DNA of 64,000 bases from Kribbella albertanoniae (lineage in GTDB: Bacteria > Actinomycetota > Actinomycetes > Propionibacteriales > Kribbellaceae): positions 26,817-90,816 of the forward strand of contig NZ_SMKA01000007.1 in assembly GCF_004348455.1 (NCBI RefSeq), given 5' to 3'. A model generated the notes under the pieces. The model had not been told where the DNA came from, did no database searches, and saw nothing but the letters and a program-made list of their open reading frames with translations. Made by a program: the position numbers and the translations under genes. Positions 1-9,245 of this stretch are shown here, in pieces; within the stretch, counting starts at the first letter, position 1; each line of letters opens with the position of its first letter.

Positions 1-658
1 GCAGGATGAGCTCGGCACCGGAGTCCACTGCGATCAATGCGTCCTCGACCGAGTCCACCTCGACCTCGACCGAGATGTCCGGGAAGGCCTTGCGTACCAG
101 CCGGAACGCCTCAGCCACGCCGCCAGCCGCGATCACATGGTTGTCCTTGATCAGTGCGGCGTCGGACAGACCCATGCGGTGGTTCTTACCGCCGCCACAG
201 CGAACGGCGTACTTCTCGAGTGAACGCAGCAGCGGCATCGTCTTGCGGGTGTCCCGGATGACCGCACCGGTGCCCTCGACCGCATCCACCCAGCGCCGGG
301 TCAGCGTGGCCACACCGGACAGGTGGCAGAGCAGGTTGAGCGATGTCCGCTCGGCAATCAGCAGCTGCTGGGTCTTGCCGCGAATCGTCATCAGTACGTC
401 GCCCCGCCGTACTGACGCGCCGTCGGCCACGGAGTACTCGAGCTCGACCTGCCCGGGCGCTGCGACCTGCCGAATCACCAGTTCGGCAATCTCGAGGCCT
501 GCGACCACGCCGTCGGCCCGGGCGACCAGCTCGGCGACCGAGATCTGCTCCGGGTCGACCGTGGCGGTCGTCGTGACGTCCACACCACCGGCGAGGTCCT
601 CCTCGAGCGTGGCTCGCACGAGGTCACCGACCCACTGCCGGTCGACGGTGTCATCCAT
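1..658 (-). CDS. nadC: Nicotinate-nucleotide pyrophosphorylase (carboxylating), 3' end cut by window edge
   Basis: Quinolinate phosphoribosyltransferase, which converts quinolinate and PRPP to nicotinate mononucleotide in de novo NAD synthesis. About 219 codons are present; roughly 70 C-terminal residues of a normal 285-290 lie beyond the left edge. Visible family motifs are RDTRKT, the KYAVRCGGGKNHRMGLSDA segment and IKDNH, which carry substrate-binding Arg, Lys and His residues. The ATG at 658 overlaps the nadB stop by 8 bp, so the two are translationally coupled. Function is certain from motifs and from its position directly behind nadB. Confidence 0.95.
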   Translation of the reverse strand, partial: MDDTVDRQWVGDLVRATLEEDLAGGVDVTTTATVDPEQISVAELVARADGVVAGLEIAELVIRQVAAPGQVELEYSVADGASVRRGDVLMTIRGKTQQLLIAERTSLNLLCHLSGVATLTRRWVDAVEGTGAVIRDTRKTMPLLRSLEKYAVRCGGGKNHRMGLSDAALIKDNHVIAAGGVAEAFRLVRKAFPDISVEVEVDSVEDALIAVDSGAELIL

Positions 659-2315
659 GCTGGTCGTTCTCCTTGCTCTGTGGAACGAAGGTCGCTCCGG
701 GGCGGGCACACTCGCCGTCGGCGAGCAGTGTCAGGTCCAGATTGCCTGACCACTGCTGGTCGTCGCGATCCGGGTGGTCCTCGCGCCAGTGCGAGCCGCG
801 GCTCTCCTCACGCACAGTCCCGGCGGCAATCAGAGCAGACGCGACCGTCACCAGGTTGGTCGCCTCCCAGCCCGGAGTGCCTGGCTCACCGGCCGGCTGC
901 TCGATCAGCTTGGCCAGCGCTCCACCTGCTTCGGCCAGACCGGACGCGCTCCGGATCACTCCGGCTCCGACCGTCATGACGCGCTGTAGCTCCGGTACGA
1001 CGTCCGCGTCGACCAGACCGGGGATGCGGGTGTCGACGGCCGGTTCACGCAGCTCCGGCAGGCCCTTGGCCAGGTGAACGGCGATGCGGTGCGCGAACAC
1101 GAGTCCTTCGAGCAGAGAGTTCGAGGCGAGCCGGTTGGCGCCGTGGACACCAGTACACGCGACTTCGCCGCAGGCGTAGAGACCTGGCACCGAAGTCTGC
1201 CCGTTCAGGTCGGTCCACACCCCACCGGACGAGTAGTGGCAGGCAGGTGCGACCGGGATCAGCTCACGGACCGGATCGATACCGTGCGAGCGGCAGGAGG
1301 CCAGGATGGTGGGGAACCGCACCCGCCACTTCTCGTCACCGAAGTGCCGGGCGTCCAGGTACACGTGATCCTTGCCAGCGGCAAGCATCTCCCGCATGAT
1401 CGCCTTCGCCACGATGTCCCGCGGAGCCAGGTCAGCCAGCTCGTGCTGCCCCTGCATGAAGCGTTTGCCCTCATGGTCGACCAGGAACGCACCTTCACCG
1501 CGGACAGCCTCGGAGACCAGCGGCTGCTGGCCTTTCGCGCTCTTGCCCAGCCACAGCACGGTCGGGTGGAACTGCACGAACTCCAGATCGCGCACCTTCG
1601 CGCCGGCCCGGAGCGCGAGCGCCATACCGTCGCCGGTGGAGACGCTCGGGTTGGTAGTCGCGGCGTACAGCTGTCCAAGGCCACCGGACGCGAGGATCAC
1701 GGCGCGGCTGCGGATCGCGCCGATACCGTCGAGCTGGCCCTCACCCATCACGTGCAGGGTCACACCAGCTATAGCACCGTCCTCGGCGCGCAGCAGGTCG
1801 ATGACGAGCGCGTGCTCGATCAGGCGGATGTCCGGCGCTCGCTTCACCGCGGCGACGAGAGCACGCTCGATCTCCGCACCGGTCGCGTCGCCACCGGAGT
1901 GCGCGATGCGGTTGCGGTGGTGGCCGCCCTCACGCGTCAGCGAGATCTCCCCGTTGGCCAGGGTGTCGAACCGCGCCCCCAGCTCGATCAGGTCCCGAAC
2001 TGCATCAGGCCCTTCAGTCACAAGCGCCCGTACGGCGTCTGGGTCGCACAGCCCGGCCCCTGCGACCAGAGTGTCCTGCAGATGGTCTTCCGGAGAGTCC
2101 TCGGGGCTGAGCGCGGCAGCAATGCCGCCCTGCGCCCACTGGGTCGAACCGGAGGCGACAACGTCCTTCGTCACCACCAGCACGGTCCCGAGCTCACGGG
2201 CCTTGAGTGCGGCAGTCAGCCCGGCAATACCCGAGCCGATCACCACCACGTCAACTGTGTCGGTCCAGCCCGGCTCAGGTGCAGCTAGCCGTTGCGGGAC
2301 AGCGGGTGCGGTCAT
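651..2315 (-). CDS. nadB: L-aspartate oxidase
   Basis: FAD enzyme that oxidises L-aspartate to iminoaspartate, the first step of de novo NAD synthesis. The 554-residue protein has an N-terminal dinucleotide fold (VVIGSGIAGLTAALKA, about residues 24-39), the GSTQWAQGGIAAA segment, the EGGHHRNRIAHSGGDATG active-site region, and the HYSSGGV and GLYACGEVACTGVHGANRLASNS motifs of the succinate dehydrogenase/aspartate oxidase flavoprotein family. It lies 22 bp downstream of panC and overlaps nadC, so panC-nadB-nadC form one unit. The quinolinate synthase gene nadA is not in the window and no panD lies between panC and nadB. Confidence 0.96.
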   Translation of the reverse strand: MTAPAVPQRLAAPEPGWTDTVDVVVIGSGIAGLTAALKARELGTVLVVTKDVVASGSTQWAQGGIAAALSPEDSPEDHLQDTLVAGAGLCDPDAVRALVTEGPDAVRDLIELGARFDTLANGEISLTREGGHHRNRIAHSGGDATGAEIERALVAAVKRAPDIRLIEHALVIDLLRAEDGAIAGVTLHVMGEGQLDGIGAIRSRAVILASGGLGQLYAATTNPSVSTGDGMALALRAGAKVRDLEFVQFHPTVLWLGKSAKGQQPLVSEAVRGEGAFLVDHEGKRFMQGQHELADLAPRDIVAKAIMREMLAAGKDHVYLDARHFGDEKWRVRFPTILASCRSHGIDPVRELIPVAPACHYSSGGVWTDLNGQTSVPGLYACGEVACTGVHGANRLASNSLLEGLVFAHRIAVHLAKGLPELREPAVDTRIPGLVDADVVPELQRVMTVGAGVIRSASGLAEAGGALAKLIEQPAGEPGTPGWEATNLVTVASALIAAGTVREESRGSHWREDHPDRDDQQWSGNLDLTLLADGECARPGATFVPQSKENDQHG

Positions 2316-2337
2316 TCAAGGACCGTATCAACCGAAT

Positions 2338-3165
2338 TCATCGCAGCGTGATGGAAATGTTGTCAATGAGACGAGTCTGACCCACGCGGGCAGCTATGAG
2401 CATGCGGGCTTCGCCCGGGCCGATGACCGGGCCCAGGTCGGGCGCACGCAGCGCCAGGTAGTCGATCTTGACCGACGGGACCGCCTCCAGCTCGGAGTGG
2501 GCAGCAGCCAGTACGGCGTCCGGTCCGTTCATGCCGGCCTTCGCGCCGGCCGTGAGAGCGCGGTACAGAACCAGCGCCTCGTCACGCTCGGTCTCGTCGA
2601 GGTACCGGTTGCGTGAGGACATCGCGAGACCGTCAGGCTCGCGGACTGTCGGCACCGGCACGATGTCGACGTTCCAGTCCAGGTCGCAGACCATCTCGCG
2701 GATCAGCGTCAGCTGCTGGTAGTCCTTCTCACCGAACAGCGCCAGATCCGGCTGAGTCAGGTGCAGCAGCTTCGACACCACCGTCAGGACCCCGCCGAAG
2801 TGACCGGGCCGGACCATCCCCTCCAGCTCGTCAGCGAGCGGACCGGGATGCACAGTGATCGAGGGCTCGTTCGGATAGAGCTCGTCGCGGGACGGGTTGA
2901 AGACCAGGTCCACACCCTCGCTCTTCGCGATCGCCAGATCGCTGGCCAGCGTGCGTGGGTAGCGGTCGAAGTCCTCGGTCGGCCCGAACTGCAGCGGGTT
3001 CACGAAGATCGTCAGCACCACGCTGCCCTCGGGGCCGACGCGTTCGCGCGCCTCGGCCAGCAACGCCGCATGCCCCTCGTGCAGCGCGCCCATCGTCATC
3101 ACCACGGCCCGCGGCCGGATCGCCGCCGCTGCCCGCAGTTCCGCCTTCGTCTGGGTGAGTCTCAT
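2338..3165 (-). CDS. panC: Pantothenate synthetase (pantoate--beta-alanine ligase)
   Basis: ATP-dependent ligase joining pantoate to beta-alanine, the last step of pantothenate synthesis. At 275 residues it is normal length. It shows the nucleotidyltransferase-type MGALHEGH motif (residues 26-33), [26 protein letters not shown] and the KMSKS-like MSSRN segment. The ATG at 3165 overlaps the stop of the DUF2520 gene by 4 bp. In many actinobacteria panD (aspartate decarboxylase, the beta-alanine source) follows panC; here nadB follows directly. Confidence 0.96.
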   Translation of the reverse strand: MRLTQTKAELRAAAAIRPRAVVMTMGALHEGHAALLAEARERVGPEGSVVLTIFVNPLQFGPTEDFDRYPRTLASDLAIAKSEGVDLVFNPSRDELYPNEPSITVHPGPLADELEGMVRPGHFGGVLTVVSKLLHLTQPDLALFGEKDYQQLTLIREMVCDLDWNVDIVPVPTVREPDGLAMSSRNRYLDETERDEALVLYRALTAGAKAGMNGPDAVLAAAHSELEAVPSVKIDYLALRAPDLGPVIGPGEARMLIAARVGQTRLIDNISITLR

Positions 3166-4007
3166 CGCGGTGCCTCCCCTGTCCGATACCGCTCCAGCAC
3201 CTCGCCGAACCGGGCTGCCGTGCCCGCGTCCAGCCGTCCGTCCGCCACCACCAGGTCCACCGTCGCCCGCGCCAGCTCGGCGTACGTGCTCGCCGTGCGC
3301 CCGTGCAGTCCTGCCAGATGTGCTGCCACCGTGTCGACATCGCCCCGGGCAATCGGCCCGGTGAGCGCATGATGACCGGATCGCAGCGTGTTGTCGAGGG
3401 TTGCCGTCAGGAGTGGCCGGAGTGTTGCAGAAGGGTCTGTAACACCGGCTTCCCGCAGTACGGCGAACGCCTGGGACAGCAAGGTGGTCAGGTGGTTGGC
3501 GGCGTGCACCACACCGGCGTGATAGCGCGCCCGCTCCTCGTCAGCGACCCACTGCACCTGTGCACCAAGCGCCTTCACCAACCGCTCCACGACCTCCCGG
3601 GCAGCATCCGGCGCGGTCGCGGTGAAAACCACGTCCTGCAGCTCAACGGCATCCGCACCGGTGAACGTCATCGGCGGATGCAGCGCCACCGGGGTCGCCT
3701 GAAGCCCCTGCAACGGTGCGAGCCCATGTGCACCCGACAGATGCACGACGTACTGCTCGGTGGTCAGTGGAAGCGCGTGAGCAACCGCAGTGATCGCAGC
3801 GTCCGGAACAGCGACCAGTACGACGTCAGCGCGACCGGTCACCTCGTCGGGCGACAGCACCGGCACATGCGGAATGAGGCGGGCGGCGCGATCACGTGAC
3901 GCGCTCGACCGCGCGGAGACTCCGACCAAGGGATACCCGGCTGCCGCCATGGCTGCTCCCAGGGCGGTTCCGGCCCGGCCGGCTCCGATCAAGCCGATCC
4001 GTTCCAT
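3162..4007 (-). CDS. Rossmann-fold and DUF2520 domain protein
   Basis: A 281-residue two-domain protein. The N-terminal NAD(P)-binding fold starts at residue 4 with [17 protein letters not shown], followed by a C-terminal helical DUF2520-type domain (about residues 120-280). The architecture resembles ketopantoate reductase and F420-dependent NADP reductases. The family is found immediately upstream of panC in actinobacteria, which suggests a role in pantoate supply, but I know of no established reaction. It overlaps panC by 4 bp. Call by fold and context; exact function unknown. Confidence 0.85.
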   Translation of the reverse strand: MERIGLIGAGRAGTALGAAMAAAGYPLVGVSARSSASRDRAARLIPHVPVLSPDEVTGRADVVLVAVPDAAITAVAHALPLTTEQYVVHLSGAHGLAPLQGLQATPVALHPPMTFTGADAVELQDVVFTATAPDAAREVVERLVKALGAQVQWVADEERARYHAGVVHAANHLTTLLSQAFAVLREAGVTDPSATLRPLLTATLDNTLRSGHHALTGPIARGDVDTVAAHLAGLHGRTASTYAELARATVDLVVADGRLDAGTAARFGEVLERYRTGEAPR

Positions 4008-4087
4008 AGCTCACTCTCTTCGTCGTTCCAGTCCCACGGGTGGGTACCAGACGATCTGGCTGTCAGCCTAGGCGATGAGACGATGGT

Positions 4088-4648
4088 GTGGTGACTGATG
4101 CCTGGGCAGCCCGCACCGAACTGACCGCGATTCTGATCACAGTCCCCGAGCTGGCGGCGTACACGGATCGCTGGCGTTCGGTGTCACGGTCCACCGCGCG
4201 ACCACAGGTCCCACTGACCGAGCTGATCCCACCACACGTCACCGTGCTGGTCCCGTGGGTCAGGGAGCCCACAGAGCAGGATGTGGAGCGACTCCGGGCA
4301 GTCACCCGGTCCGTGCAGCCGTTCGAGCTCAGCTTCCCGACAGCCGGCCAGTTCCCGAACGGAACCGCCTGGCTGCGGCCAGAACCGTTCGATGCGGTCA
4401 GTGCGCTGCTCAAGACCGTTTACGCAGCCTTCCCCGAGTGCCCGCCGTACGGCGGAGAGTTCCCGGACCCACATCCGCATCTGACCATCTCGTCGTCCGC
4501 ACAGGGCGGTCCGGCGGTTGTGGCCGAGGCCCAGGCCGCACTGGCCGCCGTACCAGCGCCCGTGGGCCGGCTGACCGAGCTGGGCCTCTGGCGCGAGGAC
4601 AAGAACGGCGTGTGGAACCAGTTCGGCGCCGTACCGCTGGGTGACTAG
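4088..4648 (+). CDS. 2'-5' RNA ligase family (2H phosphoesterase) protein
   Basis: A 186-residue protein with the two HxT/S tetrapeptides of the 2H phosphoesterase fold: HVTV near residue 50 and HLTI near residue 135. Family members open or form 2',3'-cyclic phosphates or 2'-5' linkages in RNA or small nucleotides; the substrate here is unknown. The start is GTG at 4088, or GTG at 4091, which would drop one residue. The gene is divergent from the DUF2520/panC unit and its stop overlaps the convergent AAA ATPase gene by 4 bp. Confidence 0.82.
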   Translation: MVTDAWAARTELTAILITVPELAAYTDRWRSVSRSTARPQVPLTELIPPHVTVLVPWVREPTEQDVERLRAVTRSVQPFELSFPTAGQFPNGTAWLRPEPFDAVSALLKTVYAAFPECPPYGGEFPDPHPHLTISSSAQGGPAVVAEAQAALAAVPAPVGRLTELGLWREDKNGVWNQFGAVPLGD

Positions 4649-7443
4649 ATGCGGAAACCGATGGGAGCTGGAGCCTTCTTGGTCTGCCACTCCGTCGGCA
4701 GATCCGCCGGGATGAGCTCACGCACCTGATCGATCGACGGGTCGGGGAGCCCGACGATCCGGACCGCCTGCTGCGCAACCGTCGCCTCGAACAGGTTGCG
4801 CACGTCCCGGCCGTTCCCGAACTCCTCCTCGGCCAGCAATGGCTCCAGCAACTCAGCAACCCGGTCGAGTACGCCGTCGGCCAGCACGAACCCACCCGCA
4901 GTGGCCTGCGACCGGAAGATCTCCTGCAGCTCCAGGACGGAGTAGTCCTCGAACTCCACTGTTGTGGGCACCCGCGACCGCAGCCCGGGGTTGAGTTCGA
5001 ACAGCATCTCCATCGGCTCGGTGTACCCCGCCAGTACGACGACCAGATCGTCGCGGTGCTCTTCCATCAGCTTGATCAGAGCGGTGATCGCTTCCTTCCC
5101 GAGGTCGTCCTGCTCCGCAAGTGAGTAGGCCTCGTCGATGAACAGCACGCCGCCCAGCGCCTGCTCGACAATTCGCCGTACCCGCGGCGCACTGCGGCCG
5201 TAGGCATCGCCGACCAGGTCGACACCAGCCGTCTCCACCAGCTGGCCGACACCGAGCAGTCCGAGGTCCCGGTAGATCGCAGCGAGCAGCCGGGCCACCG
5301 TGGTCTTGCCGGTGCCCGGGTTTCCGACGAACACCATGTGCCGGGACCGCTCGGCCGGTGGCATCCCTGCCTTGGCTCGCAGGACGTCCGCCTTAGCCTC
5401 CGATGCCAGCCGCTCCACGGTCGCCTTCACCTCGGTCAGACCGATCATCTGTGCCAGCTCCGCCTGCGGATTCGCGTGGCTGCGCAGGTCCAGCAGACTG
5501 GTGTTGGCCACACCGGTGACGTCCGCGAGGACCAGCTCTCTGACTTGCTCGTGAGTCGGATCCTCCTCCGCCGCCAGCCGGACCGCCTGCTGGGTAGCGA
5601 TCCGCTCCAGCAGCGTCCGGATCGTCCGGGCGTTACCGAACCCACGGGTCCGAGGCACCTTGCGCAGCGCGGCCAGGAGAGCCTCGGACGCGTCCGGTGC
5701 GATCTCGAAGCCGGCCTGCTCCACCGACTGCAGGAACATCTGGTGCAGCTCCGTGTCGAGGTAGTCCGGGAAGTTCACGAAGCTGCGGATCCGCGAGGCG
5801 ATCCCGGGGTTGCTCTCGACCAGCCGGTACATCTCCGCGGGGTAGCCGGCCATCACCACGACCAGGTCGTCGCGGTGCGTCTCCATCAGCTGGATCAGCG
5901 TGGCCAGCGCCTCGTGCCCGAAGTCACGCCCGGACCCACCGGCCAGCGAATAGGCCTCGTCGATGAACAGCACGCCGCCCAGCGCCCGCTCGACCACCTC
6001 GATCACCTTCGGCGCGGTCTGACCGATGTACTGGCCGACCAGGTCCGCCCGGCCGACCTCGACGAGGTGACCCGACGACAGCATGCCGAGGTCGCGGTAC
6101 ACCTCGGCCAGCAGCCGCGCCACGGTCGTCTTGCCCGTCCCCGGATTGCCGCTGAACACCAGATGCCCCATCGGCTTGGGTAGCCGCAGACCGGCCTCGG
6201 CACGGGCCTTCGCCAGCTTCGCCTCGGCCACCAGCTCGTGCACGCGGGTCTTCACCGGGCCCAGACCGAGCAGTGCGTTCAGCTCAGCGATCGGATCGCC
6301 TTCGGCGCCCGGCTCCTGTTGGTCATCCGGGGCGACGGCTTCGCTCGGCGAGGCGAGCGTCGCCACCACCCGCGGCCGAGCTGTGTAGAGCGCCCGCAGC
6401 GCCCGCACGAAGCCGGGGGTCAGGTCGAGCTCCTCCGACGCCTTCGGTCCGTCCGGCAGGCCGGTGAGCACCGCACCGACCTGGCTCGTCGCAGCAAGCC
6501 ACTCTCTCGCCTCGTACACCGCCCCAGCCTCGACAGCCCTGGTCAACCAGGCCAGGCGCCGGCGCCGCCAGTCGGCAGGGTCGTGCTTCCCGGTCGCATT
6601 CTCGAGCGCCTTCTGCACCTCCGCCGTACCGGCTGGTCCCAGCACGGTGAAGGACATGCCTGCAGGGAGATCCGGCCGCCCGACCTGGCGGACCAAGTCC
6701 GCCAGCTCCTCGGCGAACGGTCGATCCGACTCGGGCGTCGCCGTACTGATCCGCTGGTACGCCGCCTGCAGCCGCTCGACGCCCGCCACGAGCAGGTCCA
6801 CCGGGTTACCGGACAGACTCGGGAAGGCGGCTACTACGTCATCGCTGGTGAATTTCTCGGCCCACAGCTTGGTGAGCGGGCCCCGGGCGAGCGTCTGATG
6901 CGCAGCGAGCAGACCGGTATCGCCCAGCACCCGGTCCAGCATCGCGGTCATCAGCGTCCGCCGCGGTTCGAGCGGTGGTATCCCCGCCAGCAGGTCGAGC
7001 GACGCCCGCGCGCCGGCGAGCACCTCGTTCTGCCGCTCCCTCTCGCTCCTCGGCAGCAGGACCAGCGGTAGCTGGAACTTCATCGATGTCTGCCGCCAGG
7101 AGTCGAGAGCTGGGTCCAGCTCGGTCGGCTTCAGCAGGTAGCGGCTGATCAGGATCCGGTACAACGGCGCCGCCGTACCAGCCAGAATCGCGGCGGTCGG
7201 CAGCAGGCTCCGGAAGGCCCAGTAGAAGACGTTCACCAGCTGCGGTGCATCCGGACGCAGGTAGCTGTGGCCAGGCCCAGTGCCGACAAGTCCGAGGCCG
7301 GGGCGCTCGACCAGCTCCGTCACCCTGGCCCGAGTCTCCGCGAGCCACTCTGGCGTGAACGCGAACGGCGCCTGGTCACTGACGATGTCGAAGACCGGCT
7401 CTCCGGTGAACAGGACCGAGAGCTCGTCGGGAAGGTTCGGCAT
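4645..7443 (-). CDS. Two-module CbxX/SpoVK-type AAA ATPase
   Basis: A 932-residue cytoplasmic protein. Residues 1 to about 385 match no domain I recognise. Two complete AAA modules of the CbxX/CfqX (RuBisCO activase-like, also EccA-like) class follow. Walker A GNPGTGKTTVARLLA occurs near residues 430 and 705, and Walker B GGVLFIDEAYSLA near 493 and 768. Each module also has the MAGY/LAGY and arginine-rich segments (SRIRS, SRVPT) typical of the class. EccA proteins of type VII secretion have one such ATPase domain behind a TPR-like N-terminus; this protein has two and no ESX genes lie nearby. It is a probable remodelling ATPase with unknown client. Confidence 0.85.
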   Translation of the reverse strand: MPNLPDELSVLFTGEPVFDIVSDQAPFAFTPEWLAETRARVTELVERPGLGLVGTGPGHSYLRPDAPQLVNVFYWAFRSLLPTAAILAGTAAPLYRILISRYLLKPTELDPALDSWRQTSMKFQLPLVLLPRSERERQNEVLAGARASLDLLAGIPPLEPRRTLMTAMLDRVLGDTGLLAAHQTLARGPLTKLWAEKFTSDDVVAAFPSLSGNPVDLLVAGVERLQAAYQRISTATPESDRPFAEELADLVRQVGRPDLPAGMSFTVLGPAGTAEVQKALENATGKHDPADWRRRRLAWLTRAVEAGAVYEAREWLAATSQVGAVLTGLPDGPKASEELDLTPGFVRALRALYTARPRVVATLASPSEAVAPDDQQEPGAEGDPIAELNALLGLGPVKTRVHELVAEAKLAKARAEAGLRLPKPMGHLVFSGNPGTGKTTVARLLAEVYRDLGMLSSGHLVEVGRADLVGQYIGQTAPKVIEVVERALGGVLFIDEAYSLAGGSGRDFGHEALATLIQLMETHRDDLVVVMAGYPAEMYRLVESNPGIASRIRSFVNFPDYLDTELHQMFLQSVEQAGFEIAPDASEALLAALRKVPRTRGFGNARTIRTLLERIATQQAVRLAAEEDPTHEQVRELVLADVTGVANTSLLDLRSHANPQAELAQMIGLTEVKATVERLASEAKADVLRAKAGMPPAERSRHMVFVGNPGTGKTTVARLLAAIYRDLGLLGVGQLVETAGVDLVGDAYGRSAPRVRRIVEQALGGVLFIDEAYSLAEQDDLGKEAITALIKLMEEHRDDLVVVLAGYTEPMEMLFELNPGLRSRVPTTVEFEDYSVLELQEIFRSQATAGGFVLADGVLDRVAELLEPLLAEEEFGNGRDVRNLFEATVAQQAVRIVGLPDPSIDQVRELIPADLPTEWQTKKAPAPIGFRI

Positions 7444-7511
7444 GATGAGGCGATCCTAGAATCGCTCCGGTCCATACCTCTCTGAACGCCACACCTCTCC
7501 GAACGGCAGCC

Positions 7512-8393
7512 ATGACCTACCGCACCGCTTGGCAGCACGCCCTCTACGGCGCTGACGGCTTCTACCGGCGTGAGCGGCCGGCAGCTCATTTCCGTACGTC
7601 GGTGCACGCGTCCGAGCTGTTCGGTCGGGCCATCGCCCGGTTGGCTCGCCAGGTCGGTGCGGATCAGGTGACTGATATCGGGGCCGGCTCCGGTGAGCTG
7701 GGCCGAGTACTGCGGGCTGAGGGCCTGCAGGTGCTTGAGATCGAGCTGGACGATCAGCTGCCCGACCGACTGACCGGACTGGTCGTGGCCAACGAGTGGC
7801 TCGACAACGTCCCCTGCGAACTGGCCGAGTGGGACGAGGACGGCGTACCGCACTATCTGACCGCTGACCTGACACCAGGTGCTGTTGTCGAGGGCAACGA
7901 CCTGGACTGGTTGCAACGGTGGTGGCCTGGCGAGCCAGGGGACCGCGCCGAGATCGGTCTGGCCCGCGACGAGGCCTGGGCCGCCGTGGTCGACCGCATC
8001 CAGCACGGGACCGCACTGGCCATCGACTACGGGCATGTAGCCGACGACAGACCGCCGTACGGGACCCTGACGGGTTTCCGCGACGGACGTGAGTGCGCCC
8101 CCGTGCTGGATGGCACCTGCGACATCACGGCACACGTGGCACTGGACTCGCTGGCGGCCGCAGTCAACGGCCGCCTCCAGACTCAGCGCGAAGCCCTCAC
8201 CCAGCTGGGCGTCTCAGCCCGCCGCCCGCCACTCGACCAAGCCACCAGCGACCCCACGAGCTATCTGACCGCCCTGTCCGCAGCCGGCGAGGCCGCCGAG
8301 CTCCTGGACCGCACCGGCCTAGGAGCCTTCGGCTGGGTGCTCAGTCACTCCCCGGCGAGCAGCGGGGCGGTGTCGGTCGTGTACCGCGAGTAG
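7512..8393 (+). CDS. MidA/NDUFAF7-family SAM-dependent methyltransferase
   Basis: A 293-residue class I methyltransferase. The SAM site is TDIGAGSGELG (near residue 56). NEWLDNVPC (near 96), AIDYGH (near 174) and GTLTGFRDGR with CDITAHV (185-215) follow the MidA/DUF185 pattern. The eukaryotic relative NDUFAF7/MidA dimethylates an arginine of complex I subunit NDUFS2, the NuoD homologue. A solitary nuoD-like gene lies 2.7 kb downstream. The 3' end overlaps the convergent secreted-protein gene by 49 bp. Family assignment is firm; the NuoD substrate is inference. Confidence 0.85.
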   Translation: MTYRTAWQHALYGADGFYRRERPAAHFRTSVHASELFGRAIARLARQVGADQVTDIGAGSGELGRVLRAEGLQVLEIELDDQLPDRLTGLVVANEWLDNVPCELAEWDEDGVPHYLTADLTPGAVVEGNDLDWLQRWWPGEPGDRAEIGLARDEAWAAVVDRIQHGTALAIDYGHVADDRPPYGTLTGFRDGRECAPVLDGTCDITAHVALDSLAAAVNGRLQTQREALTQLGVSARRPPLDQATSDPTSYLTALSAAGEAAELLDRTGLGAFGWVLSHSPASSGAVSVVYRE

Positions 8394-9214
8394 ACCGGGT
8401 CGACCAGCGTCGCGGAGAGCTTGCCGAGGTTGGTGATCGGCGTGGTCGTACCGGTGGCGTGACCGATCGAGTACACGTACGCCGAGTTGGTGTCCCTGTC
8501 GATCGCAGTGAGCAGCGTCCCCGTGCCGCACTTGTCAGCAACCAGCGTCTCGAACCCCTGCCAGGTGGAACCGCGCACCGTCTTCACGACCGGCTTCAGC
8601 GACGCAGTGGTCGGGATCCGAATCGTCTGCAGCACACCGGCCTTGGTGGTGGCCAGGAACGTGTCATAGCTAGCGGTCTGGCTGATCAGCGTCATCGCCT
8701 TGACCCCTGCGAACCCAGGCGTCGACGCAACCGTCTTCCAGCCCGACGTCCAGCGGAACAGCACTCCGTCGTTCCGCAGCCCGTACCGAGCATTCCGCGT
8801 GAGCGAAACGTGCGACTCCTCCACCATAGTGAACTTGTCCCAGCCGTCCGCGATCTCGGTCAGGTCCTTGAATTCCTCGTCACGATCCTCGATGTAGCCA
8901 TACCGCGAGGCATACAAGGTCGATCCGAGCACGACGTACCCGTTGGTCGACGACCCGTTCACATCAGGCCCCCAGACGAAACGCGACGCGATCCGCGCCT
9001 CCCCGGCCCCATACAGGTTCCGGTCAACCACAGTCGCGCTCGTCGGCGGCTTGGTCCCCTGCACATCAGTGATCACCGCATCACCAGCACCGTTGATCGA
9101 CCGCAACGACCCCTGACAAGCAGCAGCCACCGCCGTCCCCCCACTCACCACAGCCAAACTTCCCAGCAGTACAACGGACGCCGCCACCGCAGCAGCACGC
9201 TTAAAAGTCTTCAT
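8345..9214 (-). CDS. Secreted protein of unknown function, possibly propeller-like
   Basis: Starting at ATG 9214, the 289-residue product begins with a Sec signal peptide (MKTFKRAAAVAASVVLLGSL, then an AVAAA cleavage region near residue 31). The mature part is rich in short beta-like segments with repeated Trp/Tyr and Gly (GWKTVA, GYVVLGS, SVYVY-like blocks), suggesting a beta-propeller or tachylectin-like fold, but I recognise no domain. An ATG 9 bp further upstream is in frame and less likely. It overlaps the 3' end of the opposite methyltransferase gene by 49 bp. Confidence 0.7.
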   Translation of the reverse strand: MKTFKRAAAVAASVVLLGSLAVVSGGTAVAAACQGSLRSINGAGDAVITDVQGTKPPTSATVVDRNLYGAGEARIASRFVWGPDVNGSSTNGYVVLGSTLYASRYGYIEDRDEEFKDLTEIADGWDKFTMVEESHVSLTRNARYGLRNDGVLFRWTSGWKTVASTPGFAGVKAMTLISQTASYDTFLATTKAGVLQTIRIPTTASLKPVVKTVRGSTWQGFETLVADKCGTGTLLTAIDRDTNSAYVYSIGHATGTTTPITNLGKLSATLVDPVYSRYTTDTAPLLAGE

Positions 9215-9245
9215 GCCCCCCACGATGCGGACTAGCCCATAAAAG

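Noticed and set aside
1259..2288. Long open frames opposite nadB and similar long frames opposite ftsH, fbiC and the 1068-residue protein
   Set aside because: They are antisense shadows produced by high GC at codon third positions; composition is Arg/Pro/His-heavy and no domain is recognisable, while the opposite strand encodes clear enzymes.
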